From positions 62,001-126,000 of the forward strand of contig CAKJVC010000172.1 in NCBI GenBank assembly GCA_918026815.1: a stretch of 64,000 bases of DNA. The letters run 5' to 3'. This document shows positions 1 to 11,879 of the stretch, in pieces; position 1 is the stretch's first letter, and each line of letters opens with the position of its first letter. The stretch is from Chalara sp. BL73 (taxonomy: Eukaryota; Ascomycota; Leotiomycetes; Helotiales). The notes under the pieces were generated by a model. The model saw nothing but the letters and a program-made list of their open reading frames with translations. It searched no databases and had not been told where the DNA came from. The position numbers and the translations under genes were made by a program.

Positions 1-186
1 GTGCACGCTGAGAAATGGATACCAAACCATTCCTTCAAACCCGTTTGAGCCCGATATTCTCGTGCACCTAATCTTAGTTACGTCTCCTTATAATACTTAC
101 GAAGGTGATATCAATAGCCTATCTAAGGGACCTATATTGGGGGAATGAAACAGGCACCACCCGCATCAATCATCTATGCGCTAAAC

Positions 187-2175
187 TCAATAATAAGATG
201 CTGGCCCATCTTCGTCTGTCTCATCTATCCCAAACTCTATGTGCTTTGTGTCCTGATCGCCATTTCCGGTGGTGGACGCAGAAATAGCCAGGAGTGCAAG
301 TAGAAAACATGCTCCAGACATGAGGAACATTAAGCCCATCCAGATCTCTCCAAGTTGCATTCCCCATCGAAAAGCGCTGGCAAATAGAGGCGCACCAATA
401 AGCATACCACAATAGACTAGGACGGCAATAGCTGTGTAGAGGGAACCTAAGCGCTCTTGTTCCACCATACTCGTGACCACGCTCCGCGCTGGGACTGCAA
501 CACATGGAAGTTAGTTTTCACTCAAATCTTAATTTAGAAGCTAAGACGTAGCCATTTGGTTTGTTATCAGCTCTTTCAGAGACATCAATCAAAGCCAATA
601 TTACAGAAATATAAAATTCTGATCCCAAGGACAAGATTGAACTGAATTGGTTGGAATGGGAGGCTATTGCTCTGTTGAGCTTCTTACCAGCGAATGCAGA
701 TCCTAGAGAAGCCAAAAGATGGCCAGCCGCCAAGAGTTTCCAAGATGCCGCGACAAAAAGTGTGCCCGACCCGATGATGAGGAATGAGCCACTTATCTGT
801 GCGATGAGTTTGTCTTTGGCCAGTTCGTGTAGCTGGAGACGAAGCAATATGCTAGATATAATCGGAATTACAAGTGCCAGAACTAGTAAGTGTACCCCGG
901 CGCCAACTGAAATGATGTATGAAGCCTAGCAGGCTCAATGTTAGTAGGTGGCATGTAACGGTAGGAACCTTCTTACCTTGCTCAATGGCCGGTCAAGCCG
1001 CTTGGCAGCGTACTGAATGAGGAGGTGTCCATTTGTCTGCCATCCTAGGTAGTAGGCGAAGAAACATGATAGAACGAGAACAACTCTGGTGTTTCTTCTG
1101 ATCCATCGACAAAGATTCATTGATTCAGTACGATAATTTCGTAGACGAAAGTGCAAGCTACTTTTGACACCACAACCTTCGTCACTAGATAAGTTCAGAC
1201 TCCGGTGATCATGAGCCTGGCTCTCTGTCATTGATGGTAAAGACTCTGGGACAAAAAGCACCGCAATGACGAAACCAACGATTGTTAAAGCTGTTGAAAT
1301 CCACATGGGGATCCATGCATTTACGTCCGTCAGAGCACCACCAGCTGGAACGAAGGCAAGCTGGGACAGCATTTGGGCTGCATTAATTTGAGAGAAAGCT
1401 GTTGTTCTAGCATTCATTAGTGGCGTGGGGCTCATGTGCATGCCGGGCTTCTTTACCTTTGTTCGGGAGGGCATATATCAGCGACTAAGACGAACGAAAT
1501 AGCTGATAGCCCTGCCGCACCTGCTCCGATGGCTTGCCATAAGCCCCCAAGCCATACCATACGCACCGGAAGGGTATTGGGAAAGCCATCTAGTGAAGTT
1601 CAGAGTAGGGTTTGAGAGCGCAACAAACGTGTCAACTCACAAACCATTCGGATCCACAGGTCATTCATGAACAATCCGATAATGGATAGGAGCAAGACCT
1701 TTTTGCGTCCAGCGCGGTCCGCAAGGGCCCCATAAGGGACAGCCAGTAGAATAGCTAAGGAAATACATATGTTAGGTAAGCCTGGCACAAATAAATTAGG
1801 GTTAAAGTGGCCATTACCGGGGAGAGCCTCAGAGACATCCCTCCACCCATTAATATAGGCAACCTCACTCTGAATCGGCTCGGCCTTGCACCTGTCTCCC
1901 CTGGTTGGGACATATTGGGGCCTAGGATGGAATCCCTCCTTGGCATAGTACTCACGACAGATTATGTCTTGAAGTATAGCAGTTTGAGGCACTAGACTGA
2001 TATGGCTGCCCATATTCAGAATGAGCGTCACTGCTGCTACTGATAGGATGGCTCGCCAGATGTGGGAGACGTTGGGCGCAAAGGATGGCGGCGGCGATGG
2101 AGACCGAAAATCAGAGGGAGGGGCTAGTAAAGGTGCAGCTTCATCCTGCCGCCTATCTTCGGTTTGAGTTGACAT
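187..2175 (-). CDS. MFS transporter, multi-exon
   Basis: Major facilitator superfamily permease, probably in the plasma membrane; substrate unknown. The start at 2175 opens a hydrophilic acidic N-terminus, then a first membrane helix and a second helix followed by the loop A-D-R-A-G-R-K-K, the MFS loop 2-3 signature. A clear intron follows W-I-R-M-V (donor gtgagt near 1638), and another short one ends near 1410. Later exons carry repeated hydrophobic helices and end in an acidic tail at 187. The join between the exon ending near 600 and the last exon starting near 500 was not resolved: the obvious donor and acceptor are out of phase by eye, so an extra intron or a small lesion is possible. 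It lies just downstream of a D-serine dehydratase-like gene on the same strand. Family call is firm, substrate is not. Confidence 0.8.
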
Positions 2176-2841
2176 GGTGAACAGCTCTTAAATAACCAGC
2201 CGAGGATTGGCAGAACGGATGAAAAAGTTGGAAGAAAAAGAAAAGGAGGAAATGCGCAGGCCATTGATGCAAATTTTGAAACCATGTTGCCTTGTTGGTT
2301 CTTGTTCCCGCTCTTCGTTTGGTTGGTGGGCTAGGCGGGCGGATGAGGCGATCGACGGTGCCACCTTGGTTCCGGTGTCAGAAAATAACCGGGCAAGGGT
2401 TATCAGTATGCCCTGTATGTTGGTTTAAATCGAACCATCTTTACAGCGGTGATTTGTCCTGCAAACAAAGTCTGTCAAGAATTGGCTTACGTAATAGGCC
2501 GAGGAGCTAGAAAATCTCTACAGGTCTACAACATAGATATAAGATATCATACAATACAAGCCCCTACAGCCCATATTTTATCGACGTGATATCCTCTATC
2601 AATTTCATATCCTTAACAAAGTGCTTGTTTAATTCTTATCACGTGTTCTGACACAACTAAACGAAGGTTTATCCGTCCGCTGCACAATGATTTGATTGCT
2701 TTGCTCCGCGCATTCTTCAAGGCGTGAACAATGATGAGAGTTGAAGTGTTTGAAGTGTTTGAAGTGTGAATATAGAGGTGCACTAGCAACATAGTCATGT
2801 CCCTAGAAGTGTGGATTTAAACTACTAAACGCAGGATCTAC
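2176..2841. other. Intergenic, MFS promoter side
   Basis: No convincing gene. It holds the upstream region of the MFS gene and the 3' flank of the next gene. A 9-bp unit (ttgaagtgt) is repeated three times in tandem at 2741-2767. Confidence 0.5.
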
Positions 2842-4212
2842 TTACCACCACTTCCAAGGGTAGTAAATATCTTTGACCATCCCGTCCTGATCTATAACAA
2901 ACTGCCATCCGTACATCGCACTAACAATACAAGTATGCTGTACATCTAGCTCGATCTTGTCACCAATTTTCCATTCATGTTCGACAGCCACCTTTCGTTG
3001 TCCATCTCCCACATAGATCAAAATCCCATGCTCTTGACTCACGCGATCTACGATCCATCCGGGTCTATTGCTGTCACGGACTCTCGCAATTCCTGACAAA
3101 TGCCCAGGCTCTCGAGTCAGCGCTAGCACTCCAGCGCTTATGAGTGCCTCATTTCGATCTGGATATATAGAGCAGATCTCTGTTATTACAGTCATAGCAA
3201 GGCCAGATGAGCCAACAGTTCCAGTCGAAAGTTGTTGAAGGTCATTGTAGATTACCGTCCCTGCTAGTATTTAGCATTAATACTCTCAGCTTCACCGTGG
3301 GGAAATACCAGCATGGATCTCAAAGGTTATGTTTGATGCACACTTCTCTCGAATTGGTCGAATAACTCTCGCAGTGGGCGACGACCCAACTGACAGTGTG
3401 AGTGGCCGCGTTTGGTCTCTCAAGAGTCTAGTCACCCGCAATACCCCATCTATATGTTCTTGAAGGACGGCTCCGGCGTCCTGGATAGTTCGGCTCGTTG
3501 CTGCTTTCGCAGAATAAGAATAGAAGCCATAAATATCAACGTTTGGAGAATCTTCAGCGACGCGAACTAATTCCTTCAGTGCGGCCGATTCAGGAGGTAA
3601 ACCAGCACGCTTGGTTCCCATATCTAATTTGATGAAGACAGACCATGGCTTTGATTTGTTTTCGGGACAGCGTTCATATTTGGATAGTAGAGAGATGTGG
3701 TCGATATGATCCACGAGAAGACGTGTTGTGACGGTCTTAGAAAGTATGTCCATCTCCGGAAGCATTGATGGTCCTATCGGCAAACCATATAGGACCTTGA
3801 GATACCGTGTTAGATTGTGCAAATGGGACAAGTTCTTGACTCACATCTGTTATAATACCCTCAGCGATTAAAGGCTCTAAGCCACGTATCTCTCTCAAGG
3901 TAGAGGCAATTACTTTAGTGCACGCAGAGCCTAATAAAATTCTTGTTACATCTAGAGTCTTCTCCATTTAGCACATCTTCCACGTTAGGGATGTGCTGTC
4001 GTCATTACCTTATTAGATTTGACGTGAGCTCGAAAGTCCACCCCCGCTGCCTTCACATTTTCACGGAAAATTCGTGCGTTCTCTTTAATGGTTGGCAGCG
4101 ATAGACATAGTGATGGCGATGGCAACTCTGTCTTGTGTTTTCCGATATACCTATGAATGTCGGCGGGATAAGGGGAGTTCATTCTGTCCAAGGTGTCTAA
4201 TGTGCAAACCAT
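2842..4212 (-). CDS. D-serine dehydratase-like PLP enzyme
   Basis: Fold type III PLP enzyme of the alanine racemase N-terminal/D-serine dehydratase (Dsd1-like) family, about 400 aa; members deaminate D-serine or related D-3-hydroxy amino acids to the keto acid and ammonia. Exon 1 (start 4212) contains F-R-A-H-V-K-S-N-K, the equivalent of the R-x-H-x-K-T motif with the PLP lysine. A 50-nt intron follows K-S-N-K, then exons rejoin in phase at T-L-D-V-T-R and D-V-L-Y-G-L-P. The middle exon carries F-I-K-L-D-M-G-T-K-R-A-G and the substrate-side G-F-Y-S-Y-S. The C-terminal exon has V-Q-H-T-C, the His-x-Cys zinc site typical of eukaryotic D-serine dehydratases, and ends in Y-Y-P-W-K-W-W. Exact substrate is inferred. 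Confidence 0.8.
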
Positions 4213-5558
4213 ATGCCGATGTTGCCTAAATTCATCTAGAATTTATATCAATGAGTGGCCAAAAAAAAAAAAAAAATCACTGTTCGAATGTTCAAATCAT
4301 GTGCGTGATACGGATAGGCCGGAATATATATGCGAAGGCGGTATCGAGCTCCGTAGTTAGGTCGTTAATTCTCTCGAGCTAAACACGGGTATCAAGTTAC
4401 CAAGCAGCCTCCTGGCTATATCTTAACTTGGTTGTTAGTTTATTGGGCTATTATTCTGTATAATAGAGTTCATTTTCGACCGATCGTTTCTGTAAATTCC
4501 CTAGACCCGGGTGCTGAGTCCGGTCCCGTTGTCGTCTCAAAAAAGCGGCCACCTCTACAGCAATTATTTACATTTCCGAGCTACCCAGTCTGCTTATTTT
4601 CCAATTTCCATCATAGCCACTTACTAGTCTCTGCCTTCTGGGTCATTTTAGTGGGTTTCATATCCAAATTGGGCTTCTCTACGCCGAAATATCCAAAACT
4701 CGGGCGCCGAGTCCACCACTATTGTGGCGGGGAACATGCTGAGAGCAAGAACAGCAACAGGATCTAGCACAAAACTCATAGGCGTGATAGCGGTGGCTGT
4801 AGCATACTGGAGAGAGCACCGGCGAGCCTAAGCTCTATATAATAGATAAACGTCAATAGCTTATAAGGGTGTAAAATATAGAAGGGTGGAAAAGTGTGTT
4901 GTATTGATGATGATGCGCCTCCCTACCGGAAGCGCAGGTTATATACAACTCATGCTCCTCAGGTCACATGACTGACCACTCATGAGTATCACGTGACAGA
5001 GTGTGAAAGGAAAGAAAATCGTCCCCACCACACTATTATCCGACCAGAGAGGTATATCCACAAAGGTATCAAGCGTCACAGTGGTATGAAGAGTTAGCAT
5101 GTACCCTATATTTATTGCCTGAGTATGTTCAGCAATATGGCACCTAATTCCGGATCTGCAGGCAGTGAGCTGGAATAGAAGAAAAGCCCTCCAGCCACAA
5201 TGGCTTCCGAGTAAATACTTACACGTGGTGGGGGCGCACCCTTGGTGCAGAATAAGAGCGCGTGACATTATTCAATGATTTATTGAGGGAGGTTGGGAAG
5301 CGAGATTATGATTTAGGCTTTTGGATGATGGTTTATAAGGATTAAGGAACAGGTAAGAAGGGTTTACCACTTAGTGAGACTGACAAAGTATTTCGAATGT
5401 TAGAGCCCTATTCACTTTACATAGTGATTTTCTTCTAATATTTTACTCAGTTTATTGAGTTGATTAATTGCTTCGAAGTCGACTGTCGCTAAGCATGGAG
5501 CCCTTGCCGGATTCTCCCTCCGAGAGAATCAACATACTTTGCAGTCGGAAAATTTCCT
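4213..5558. other. Gene-poor stretch with possible LTR-like remnant
   Basis: No gene supported. A poly-A tract of about 17 lies at 4261. The stretch from about 4898 (tgttgtattgatg) to about 5270 has the look of a fungal copia-type LTR: a TGTTG start, a TATATA box and interleaved near-palindromes of the gtcacatgac type. I see no matching second copy, target-site duplication or internal coding region, so this is only a suggestion. Confidence 0.3.
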
Positions 5559-8277
5559 TTAGGGATTCTGCTGGTTAGCGCCTTCCAAATTCAGATCACT
5601 ATTTCTGTCCTGTTCTTCATTCCGTGCCCAAAACCAGTACTGTTCAGCCATTTCTTCCGATATCCCATCGCCGAAAGAATTAAGACCGATGAGATCGATG
5701 GAAGAGAGGAGGTCCGACTCAGATGCTCCTCCGTCGATATCGACTGCATTCCAAAGCCAATTGTAGCCCTGACCGTCATTCTTTGATGAAAATGAAGGTG
5801 AATTACGACTTGTGTTTATTTCAGTAGCTAGCTGCTGGAGCTCTTGGAGCTCCTTTCTCCTTGACTTGGCAGGTGCGTTGCCTTGGCACGCCATCCAATC
5901 CAGGATCATGTCCGCTGTTGTGATACAACTAGCATCAATTAGTATCAGAGGATAAGCGATGGTCGTCAATGTAATGATGAAGCCTGCAGAGAAGACGGCT
6001 TGCAGGTCAAATGGTAGGAACGGTTCTAGGATGTGTTAGTTGGCAGAAAGAAGAGCCTTGAAACATGTACCAATGAGATCTTGTTCGTGAAGGCTTGACA
6101 AAATTTTGATAATCGTTGTTGCAGCACCAATGCACGTCTGCAATAATGCAACGACCGCATCTGAAACAGTCTTGGCTATTTCATCACCTGGCGGCGCCAT
6201 TCGTTGTTTAACTAGGGTAAACATTATTGGCCGTGTGATCATAATGGTGCACTGGCTGTAGGTCAGGTATCAAAGGGCCACCACGACTGTGCTGAAACTT
6301 GGGACAAAATACCTGATAATACATGATTTGTAAAGTTGCAGCTACTCGTGAGACTCGGCTTTGTCTATTCAAATTTAGGTCAAACTTTCCAGTAAAATTT
6401 TCTGCTAAACTCGTCATCTTATAGAGGACACCTTGAAGTCCTAATATAAATGCTTTATCCAGAGTTCCGTTAATCTTGTATGCAGCTATGAAGCAATTAG
6501 CAAGGTACCAAATGAGACATAAGACATAGTATACAAGTCATCACATTCCCTTCCAGCATAGCTAGCTTTGCATGAAGTATCAATGCGGAGTTGTCAAACC
6601 CTAAATCCTTCTCTTTAGGCATTGAAATGTCAATATCTCTGTCATCAACAGTCAACGGGGCTCCCATATTGATAGAAAGCTTTCTATCGATAATGTACAA
6701 CGTCCACCAAAGACGGCGACGACGTTCATACTCTCTTTTCTCAAGAGACCCTGGAGGAATCTCCCTATTCATGCCCAAACAAAATGCCATTCGGACCGCT
6801 TCCCCTATCTGACACGGTTTATCTTGGTTATCATAACGGTCTATGACACAGTGGGATTCAAAACTTACAAAGGTGTAGGCAGAACTTCTCATATCTACAG
6901 TGAGTAGGTATAATGACATCATACAAAGTATCTCAATGCTTAGGATAGGATTCTCCCATGATTCTAATACATTCGGTTTCAATTTTAAGGCTTGAAGAAA
7001 TTCTACGGCGCCTGGGGGACCAAGTGTAGAGGCTCTTCTTCGGAGAAACAACTTCCCAAAGGCAACTACAAGAAGGAATTGCACGTGCCATAAGTCTTTC
7101 ATGTCGTTAGATAGATTTCCATTATAGTGTTGATCGAGATTGTGCATGAAGCTTTCCTTATCAAACAGATGATAAGTCGCACCCAGGTGAAACAAGGTGG
7201 TATTAGTCAGGTATTCTGCATAGTCTCGAGGTGGGATGTCATAGTCATGCAATGGTATAATCTGACGAGCCGACGCCGAGGCTATACTGTAAGTATCTTC
7301 TTCGGACCTGGGGGTCAGGTCGATGGAATCATTGCTCCCTGTGGCCTTCTTAAGAAAACTCCGAATCTGCCAGCTAAAAGACCAAGAAGAAGACGACCCC
7401 AAATAGCCTAAATTAGTTCATAAGAAATATCTGTGAAATCGACCAAGTCATGAAATCAGACTTACGTTGCTTTCCAGATGAATCTGTCAAAAAGAAAGAC
7501 TGGGATGATGTAAGGGGGTTTCGGACAGATGAGACAGCTTCGCCGATCAACGGTAAAGGATCCTGAACTGATACCAAAGATGGCTCTCCGGAGGTAGTAG
7601 TACCCTGGTGGTGTAAAGGGGCCTCCTTAGGAGTTTTTGGGTGTGATATAAGAGGCGTGATACCCGCATCATGGCATGATTGTCCCTCTATGGAATTGCG
7701 TGCAGGGAACCATGACGAAGGTGGTGGTAAATAACCATTACTGTGTTGATCTGGGGTCTGAATACTTGCAATGGCAGTAGATTGTGTGATATGTTTAACA
7801 GAAGATGAGTGAGCATGGTCAGGTGATATTTCCTGATCAGCACAATGGCTAGTAGAACTGACCCTTGATATACCGGCGCCACCCCCTGCAGTTTCCTGCT
7901 GTTCATACCTTGCAATTGTGCTCCTGAGATGTTGCAAGTGCCTGAGATACACTTGTCAGATAAAATAATCTATCCTTCGCTAGGAAAGAATTTTTTTACT
8001 TCTCCGATACCAGGACTCTCCTTCCAACATCCTCAAATGTGCAGGGTGAAGGAAGGCCGAAGCAATTCTGACAAGGAAGGTGACCTGAGCATTTGATCTT
8101 CTTCCGTCTGCATCTTTGGCACCTGGATAAGGATGAATTAGCACTATGAGTAGATACGGGTAGAATAGGGCTAACAGACGCATTGCGGGTCTTCGCGCGG
8201 GTTTCACCAGCGGCCCGTGACCTAGCCGGCCGTTCATGTACATCTGATTGAGGGCCGATGCCAGCAACTTGCTCCAT
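5559..8277 (-). CDS. Zn2Cys6 transcription factor with fungal TF domain
   Basis: Binuclear zinc-cluster regulator. The start at 8277 gives a basic N-terminus and then a full cluster, C-x2-C-x6-C-x5-C-x2-C-x6-C, with the typical R-R-K-K-I-K-C core. An intron follows G-E-K; using the acceptor just before gcacttgcaac keeps phase and leads into a short coiled-coil segment (H-L-Q-H-L-R-S-T-I), the usual linker/dimerisation element. The middle region (6497-7402) is the Fungal_trans domain, with E-Y-L-T-N-T, a Y-x-V-x-M helix block and R-R-R-L-W-W-T-L-Y-I-I-D-R. The C-terminal exons end in an acidic region at 5559. It is transcribed divergently from the dehalogenase-like gene at 8758, with 480 bp between starts, which suggests that gene as a possible target. 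Internal exon borders between 6030 and 6500 are not certain. Confidence 0.85.
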
Positions 8278-8757
8278 TGTAGATCGGATTGGTGCTACTT
8301 GACCAGTCTATTCTCTGCAGAAGGCTGCTCTTTCACGATCGCTGGTCATTTAAAGCCTGCGGAGGAACCAGCCAAGGGGGATTATTGCTTAGCCATGTTC
8401 GGAAATGATATCCGTGTTTAGCGTCGTTTGAACGGCTTTGGCCGGACCCAACACCCGTCTTGGCAACCTCAACAACCAGACCACCATTCAATAGTCTATC
8501 TACATCTTACCCTTCCTATGTCATACCTGCCTTAGATTCTCAGACCTTGCATTCGTAAGGACTATACTATTCCTCTAGAGCGATTGTTTCTTCGTCTTAA
8601 AGGTTCCGCTTCGAAGCCCAAAACACATTATCCAAATACTGTCACCACAAAAGGCACTTCCAAAAAGAATATCATTCCAATACTGTACGGGCACCCCGCC
8701 ATTCCCAATTATTTTATATTCAACAACTTTCTCTAGATTAATACTAAGACAACCCTG
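8278..8757. promoter_or_regulatory. Divergent promoter region, regulator / HAD hydrolase
   Basis: 480 bp between two divergent starts. It contains isolated CGG triplets but no paired CGG element that I could identify. No ORF of interest. Confidence 0.4.
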
Positions 8758-9381
8758 ATGGCGTATCCCAAAGCTATTATTTTCGATCTTCTCACGGCTC
8801 TTTTAGACAGCTGGAAAGTCTGGGATACCGCAGCTGGCAGCTCGGGCGATGGTCGAAGATGGCGCACACGTTACCTCGAGTTAACATATGGCTGTGGCAT
8901 TTATCAACCTTATGAAGACCTTGTTAAGCAAGCAGCTATTGATGCCGGCCTACAAGCCAATGCCCCGGCAGCTCTCCTTGCCAGTTGGGATAGTCTGGAG
9001 CCATGGCCCGAGGCCGTTGAGATTCTCGCCAAGCTGCGGGCTCGTGGTATACTGATAGGTGTTGTTACCAACTGCTCAATTGAACTTGGGCGGCGAGCCG
9101 CGAGCCGTTGTGAAGTGCCTTTCGATGCGGTCGTGACTTCAGAAGAAGCGGGATATTATAAACCGCATCCGATTCCTTATGCCGCTGTACTATCAGCTCT
9201 AGGTGTGGGCGCTTCTGATGCACTGTTTGTAGCTGGGAGTAGCGCAGACGTACCTGGCGCAACACAGGCTGGAATGAAAGTTGTCTGGCACAATCGTGTA
9301 AACCTGACGCCAACACCTGGCTCGACGCCACCGCTGCGTGAAGGACGTTCCCTGGATGAGGCATTACAGGGATTTTTATAG
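8758..9381 (+). CDS. HAD-superfamily hydrolase, 2-haloacid dehalogenase-like
   Basis: Single-exon protein of 207 aa. Motif I is I-I-F-D-L-L-T-A-L-L-D-S-W, with the nucleophilic Asp at residue 10 but no second catalytic Asp two residues later. That pattern is seen in L-2-haloacid dehalogenases rather than phosphatases, which need DxDx(T/V). Motif II is V-V-T-N-C-S, motif III the lysine in Y-Y-K-P-H-P, and motif IV is reduced to V-A-G-S-S-A-D-V. A cap domain occupies about residues 15-85. A C-C/hydrolase specificity cannot be told from sequence. It is divergent from a Zn2Cys6 regulator and near a D-serine dehydratase-like gene and an MFS permease, so a small catabolic or detoxification module is possible. 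Confidence 0.8.
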   Translation: MAYPKAIIFDLLTALLDSWKVWDTAAGSSGDGRRWRTRYLELTYGCGIYQPYEDLVKQAAIDAGLQANAPAALLASWDSLEPWPEAVEILAKLRARGILIGVVTNCSIELGRRAASRCEVPFDAVVTSEEAGYYKPHPIPYAAVLSALGVGASDALFVAGSSADVPGATQAGMKVVWHNRVNLTPTPGSTPPLREGRSLDEALQGFL

Positions 9382-9916
9382 TTTTGCAAACATATTTGAC
9401 CAATAAAAACAGGCTCTGCATAAAGACTACTCGCCGTGCGTTAGAGCCAGTAATAAATGACACATGAAGTCACATGGAGATGAGTGAGGCCCCAGGTCAG
9501 CGAGTTAGCTCGAAATATACATAGGTTTCATTCAACAATATTACCAACGCAATCTCAATTTAGCCACCACCCTACTCGCAATAGTGTAGGCTAATGTTGC
9601 ATTGTAAGGGGCTAAAGCTCTAAGCCGGCGATTCATAGTCTGTTACAGCCCAAAACATGGAATAGTTAGTCCTAAAATTCATGTCCTTTTAAAACTAGGA
9701 TAGGACTGAAAGCCCCTATTTTCGGCTCCCAATTCCAAGGCTATCCGTAGGTACATAAAAACAAAGAAAGTGTACAAATAAGAAGATAGATTCAAACCCC
9801 TCGGTAATCATTTCCGGCTTTGCTAATAGCACTTTTTTCTTTGTTGTTTTAACATTATTCAAGCAATAAATGCTGTATTTTTTTCACTCCAATATTTATT
9901 TTAAACGCAAGTCAAC
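9382..9916. other. Intergenic
   Basis: 3' flank of the HAD gene and AT-rich upstream region of the next small candidate gene. Nothing else seen. Confidence 0.5.
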
Positions 9917-10139
9917 ATGCCACGCTACGTTTGCAGTAAGTGCGGCCGTTCTGGGTCCGAAGGCAGCCTTGACAGCACCCAGGAAGACCAGTCAAAAGTT
10001 AATCCCGAAGCTGTTGTGGAAAGGACCAAGCTCCCCAGAAAAATCGCTCGAGACAAGAGAGAATTTGACAATACATGCAAGTTAAATTGTTCTTGAATTG
10101 CCTTCAGCGCTGATATGTTTATATTTCAGATCATCCTAG
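9917..10139 (+). CDS. Candidate small Cys-motif protein
   Basis: Small candidate gene, not recognised. The ATG at 9917 opens M-P-R-Y-V-C-S-K-C-G, a single C-x2-C knuckle followed by a polar, charged stretch. Unspliced it stops at 10096 (59 aa). A credible 49-nt intron (10081-10129: GT start, gctgat branch-like sequence, atatttcag end) would give a 57-aa product ending K-S-S at 10139. It converges on the zinc-ribbon locus at 10126. There is no homology evidence; it could be a non-coding transcript or chance ORF. Confidence 0.3.
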
Positions 10140-10823
10140 GCTGAAAAGTGATGATCTTATTCACAAGGCGCATCGACTGCGGGTAGGCGGACGCAAGACG
10201 GAGCAAATTCCTTATTATGATATATGTGAGGCAAGGACAAATCCTGTTCAATTGTGTCATAATTGCGGTTGGACCTCCGCTCTCGAGGCTGACTCTAATG
10301 GATACACATCGCGACCGAAGGTCCCGGGTACTAAATGCTTGATTAGCATTTATGGCAAGCAGGGGGTTTTCTCTGAATTCCGTACCTGAATATGTGACAG
10401 CCATTTCGCCCACTATCTCCTTAAAAGTTTCCCAAACGACATCCGTTTCCGCAATGACCCACAACCTAGAGCTGGCGTGGTCGAGCGCTTTGGATAAGGA
10501 CAACCTTTTGTCTCCCCCTAGCCGATGTACGAATACCACCTTTTCATCTCCGGTAGAGTATTTTTGTTTCGAACCACAAGAACCGCTACATATTTGTTGT
10601 CCCCAATAGCCATAGCCGCATCTCTCATCAGGCTTTTTTTTGTCTGCTCGGAATTACCTGCGTTAATTAAATATACCCTCCACTCGATGTGCGGACAATT
10701 TTTGTTCCGAATCGGAAGAGTCCATCTGTTGCAAGTGGCACAGAATTCTTCGGAACCAGCATGGGGTCTCTTGCAATGCCAGCATATAAGTTGCTGTGCA
10801 TCACAGATCGACGGAGCTGCCAT
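10126..10823 (-). pseudogene. Zinc-ribbon-like unknown gene, apparently frameshifted
   Basis: Unrecognised locus. The N-terminal part has two C-x2-C pairs (C-W-H-C and C-A-T-C, eleven residues apart), a zinc-ribbon-like arrangement, then a segment with V-A-V-L-V-V-R-N-K. The reading frame then stops near 10518, while the -1 frame continues from the same place with a plausible stretch (V-V-F-V-H-R-L-G-G-D) to 10126. The switch can be placed at an A5 homopolymer near 10570, so a one-base loss, biological or from assembly, is the simplest reading. The open frame also extends upstream of the ATG at 10823 to an acceptor-like tttacag near 10880, so the true N-terminus may lie in another exon. Confidence 0.4.
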
Positions 10824-10905
10824 AGGAACCTTGCTGGGAGGAGCAAATGACGAAATAGAAGTGTTCAGTAAGCTGGGTGCTGTAAAACAAAAATTGAGCT
10901 GTTAG

Positions 10906-11879
10906 AAAAAGAACTAGATTGTCGTGATGGATGGAGCAACTCGAGTTCTACCTTTATCTATACTGAAAAGAGCTGTAGCTCAATCGATAAAGGAGTGAGA
11001 TAATTTTTTGTGTCGTTGTAAACCGTAGCCAGATTTCATGGAGTTTCATGTTTCAGGCCAGAAATAAAGGGCAGAGAGGCAATGTTTACCAATTTTTTAT
11101 ATTTAGTCTAGCAAGGGATGAACAAAGAAGTGAAAGAGAGACAAGAAAGGCATTGTGGTAAGTGTGGTGATATTGATAAAACAAAAGAAGTATGTCAGAC
11201 TCCTAGGAGTGTTGGTAGTAATACAGAGGTAATTCAAATATCTTCTTTAGGATGCAATAAAGTCTCCAACACGTGGATCAGAACTCTGTCTCTCCTGTTC
11301 ACTCTCCTGTTCACTCTCCTGTTCTTGTGGATGCTCTCCAACCTGTTTTGGATACATTCGGATATCCCAGGGAAAAGCGAACACGTCAGTAGATATACCT
11401 ACCATATTCATGACGTTAATTAGGTCATGGAACCCGGTTCGGATGTTCTGGGGATAATGAAGCAGACGATGTCAGTGAGTCCGTGGCTAGTATCCACTAC
11501 CGTTTCCTTTAGAGTGACCTGACACTAAGTTTAGTTTGGCCCTTGCATGTGGGGGGTTGCTTTGGAGTTGATACGATATAGTTAGCGGATCGCCAGGGGG
11601 TGCAGAGGTTAGGAAAACCCACTAATATCATTGAAAGTGAAACACCAGCTCAGAAAAGGAAATAGAGTTAGAGGCTAAGTAAAATGTAAATGGGCAGATC
11701 GTGGTTGGGCAACGTTTTTGTACGGGATATCTAATATATACAAATGCGTACTCAATCGTTTCGTTTATTGTATCCAAACGCCAACCAATGCATTCTTTCT
11801 CTTTCATATATCATGCTCTCACAGAGGTGTATACCACTCCCCCTAGTCATTAACGCATCCACATTTCATCTAGCCTTAT
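10906..11879. other. Intergenic with 12-bp tandem repeat
   Basis: No gene supported. A tandem repeat of tctcctgttcac, about 2.8 copies, lies at 11291-11324. Confidence 0.5.
11291..11324. repeat. 12-bp minisatellite, about 2.8 copies
   Basis: Direct tandem repetition of the 12-mer tctcctgttcac, perfect over the copies present. Confidence 0.8.

Noticed and set aside
4898..5270. Solo copia-type LTR
   Set aside because: Base pattern is LTR-like, but no second copy, no matching termini and no target-site duplication were found, so it is kept only as a remark in the intergenic entry.
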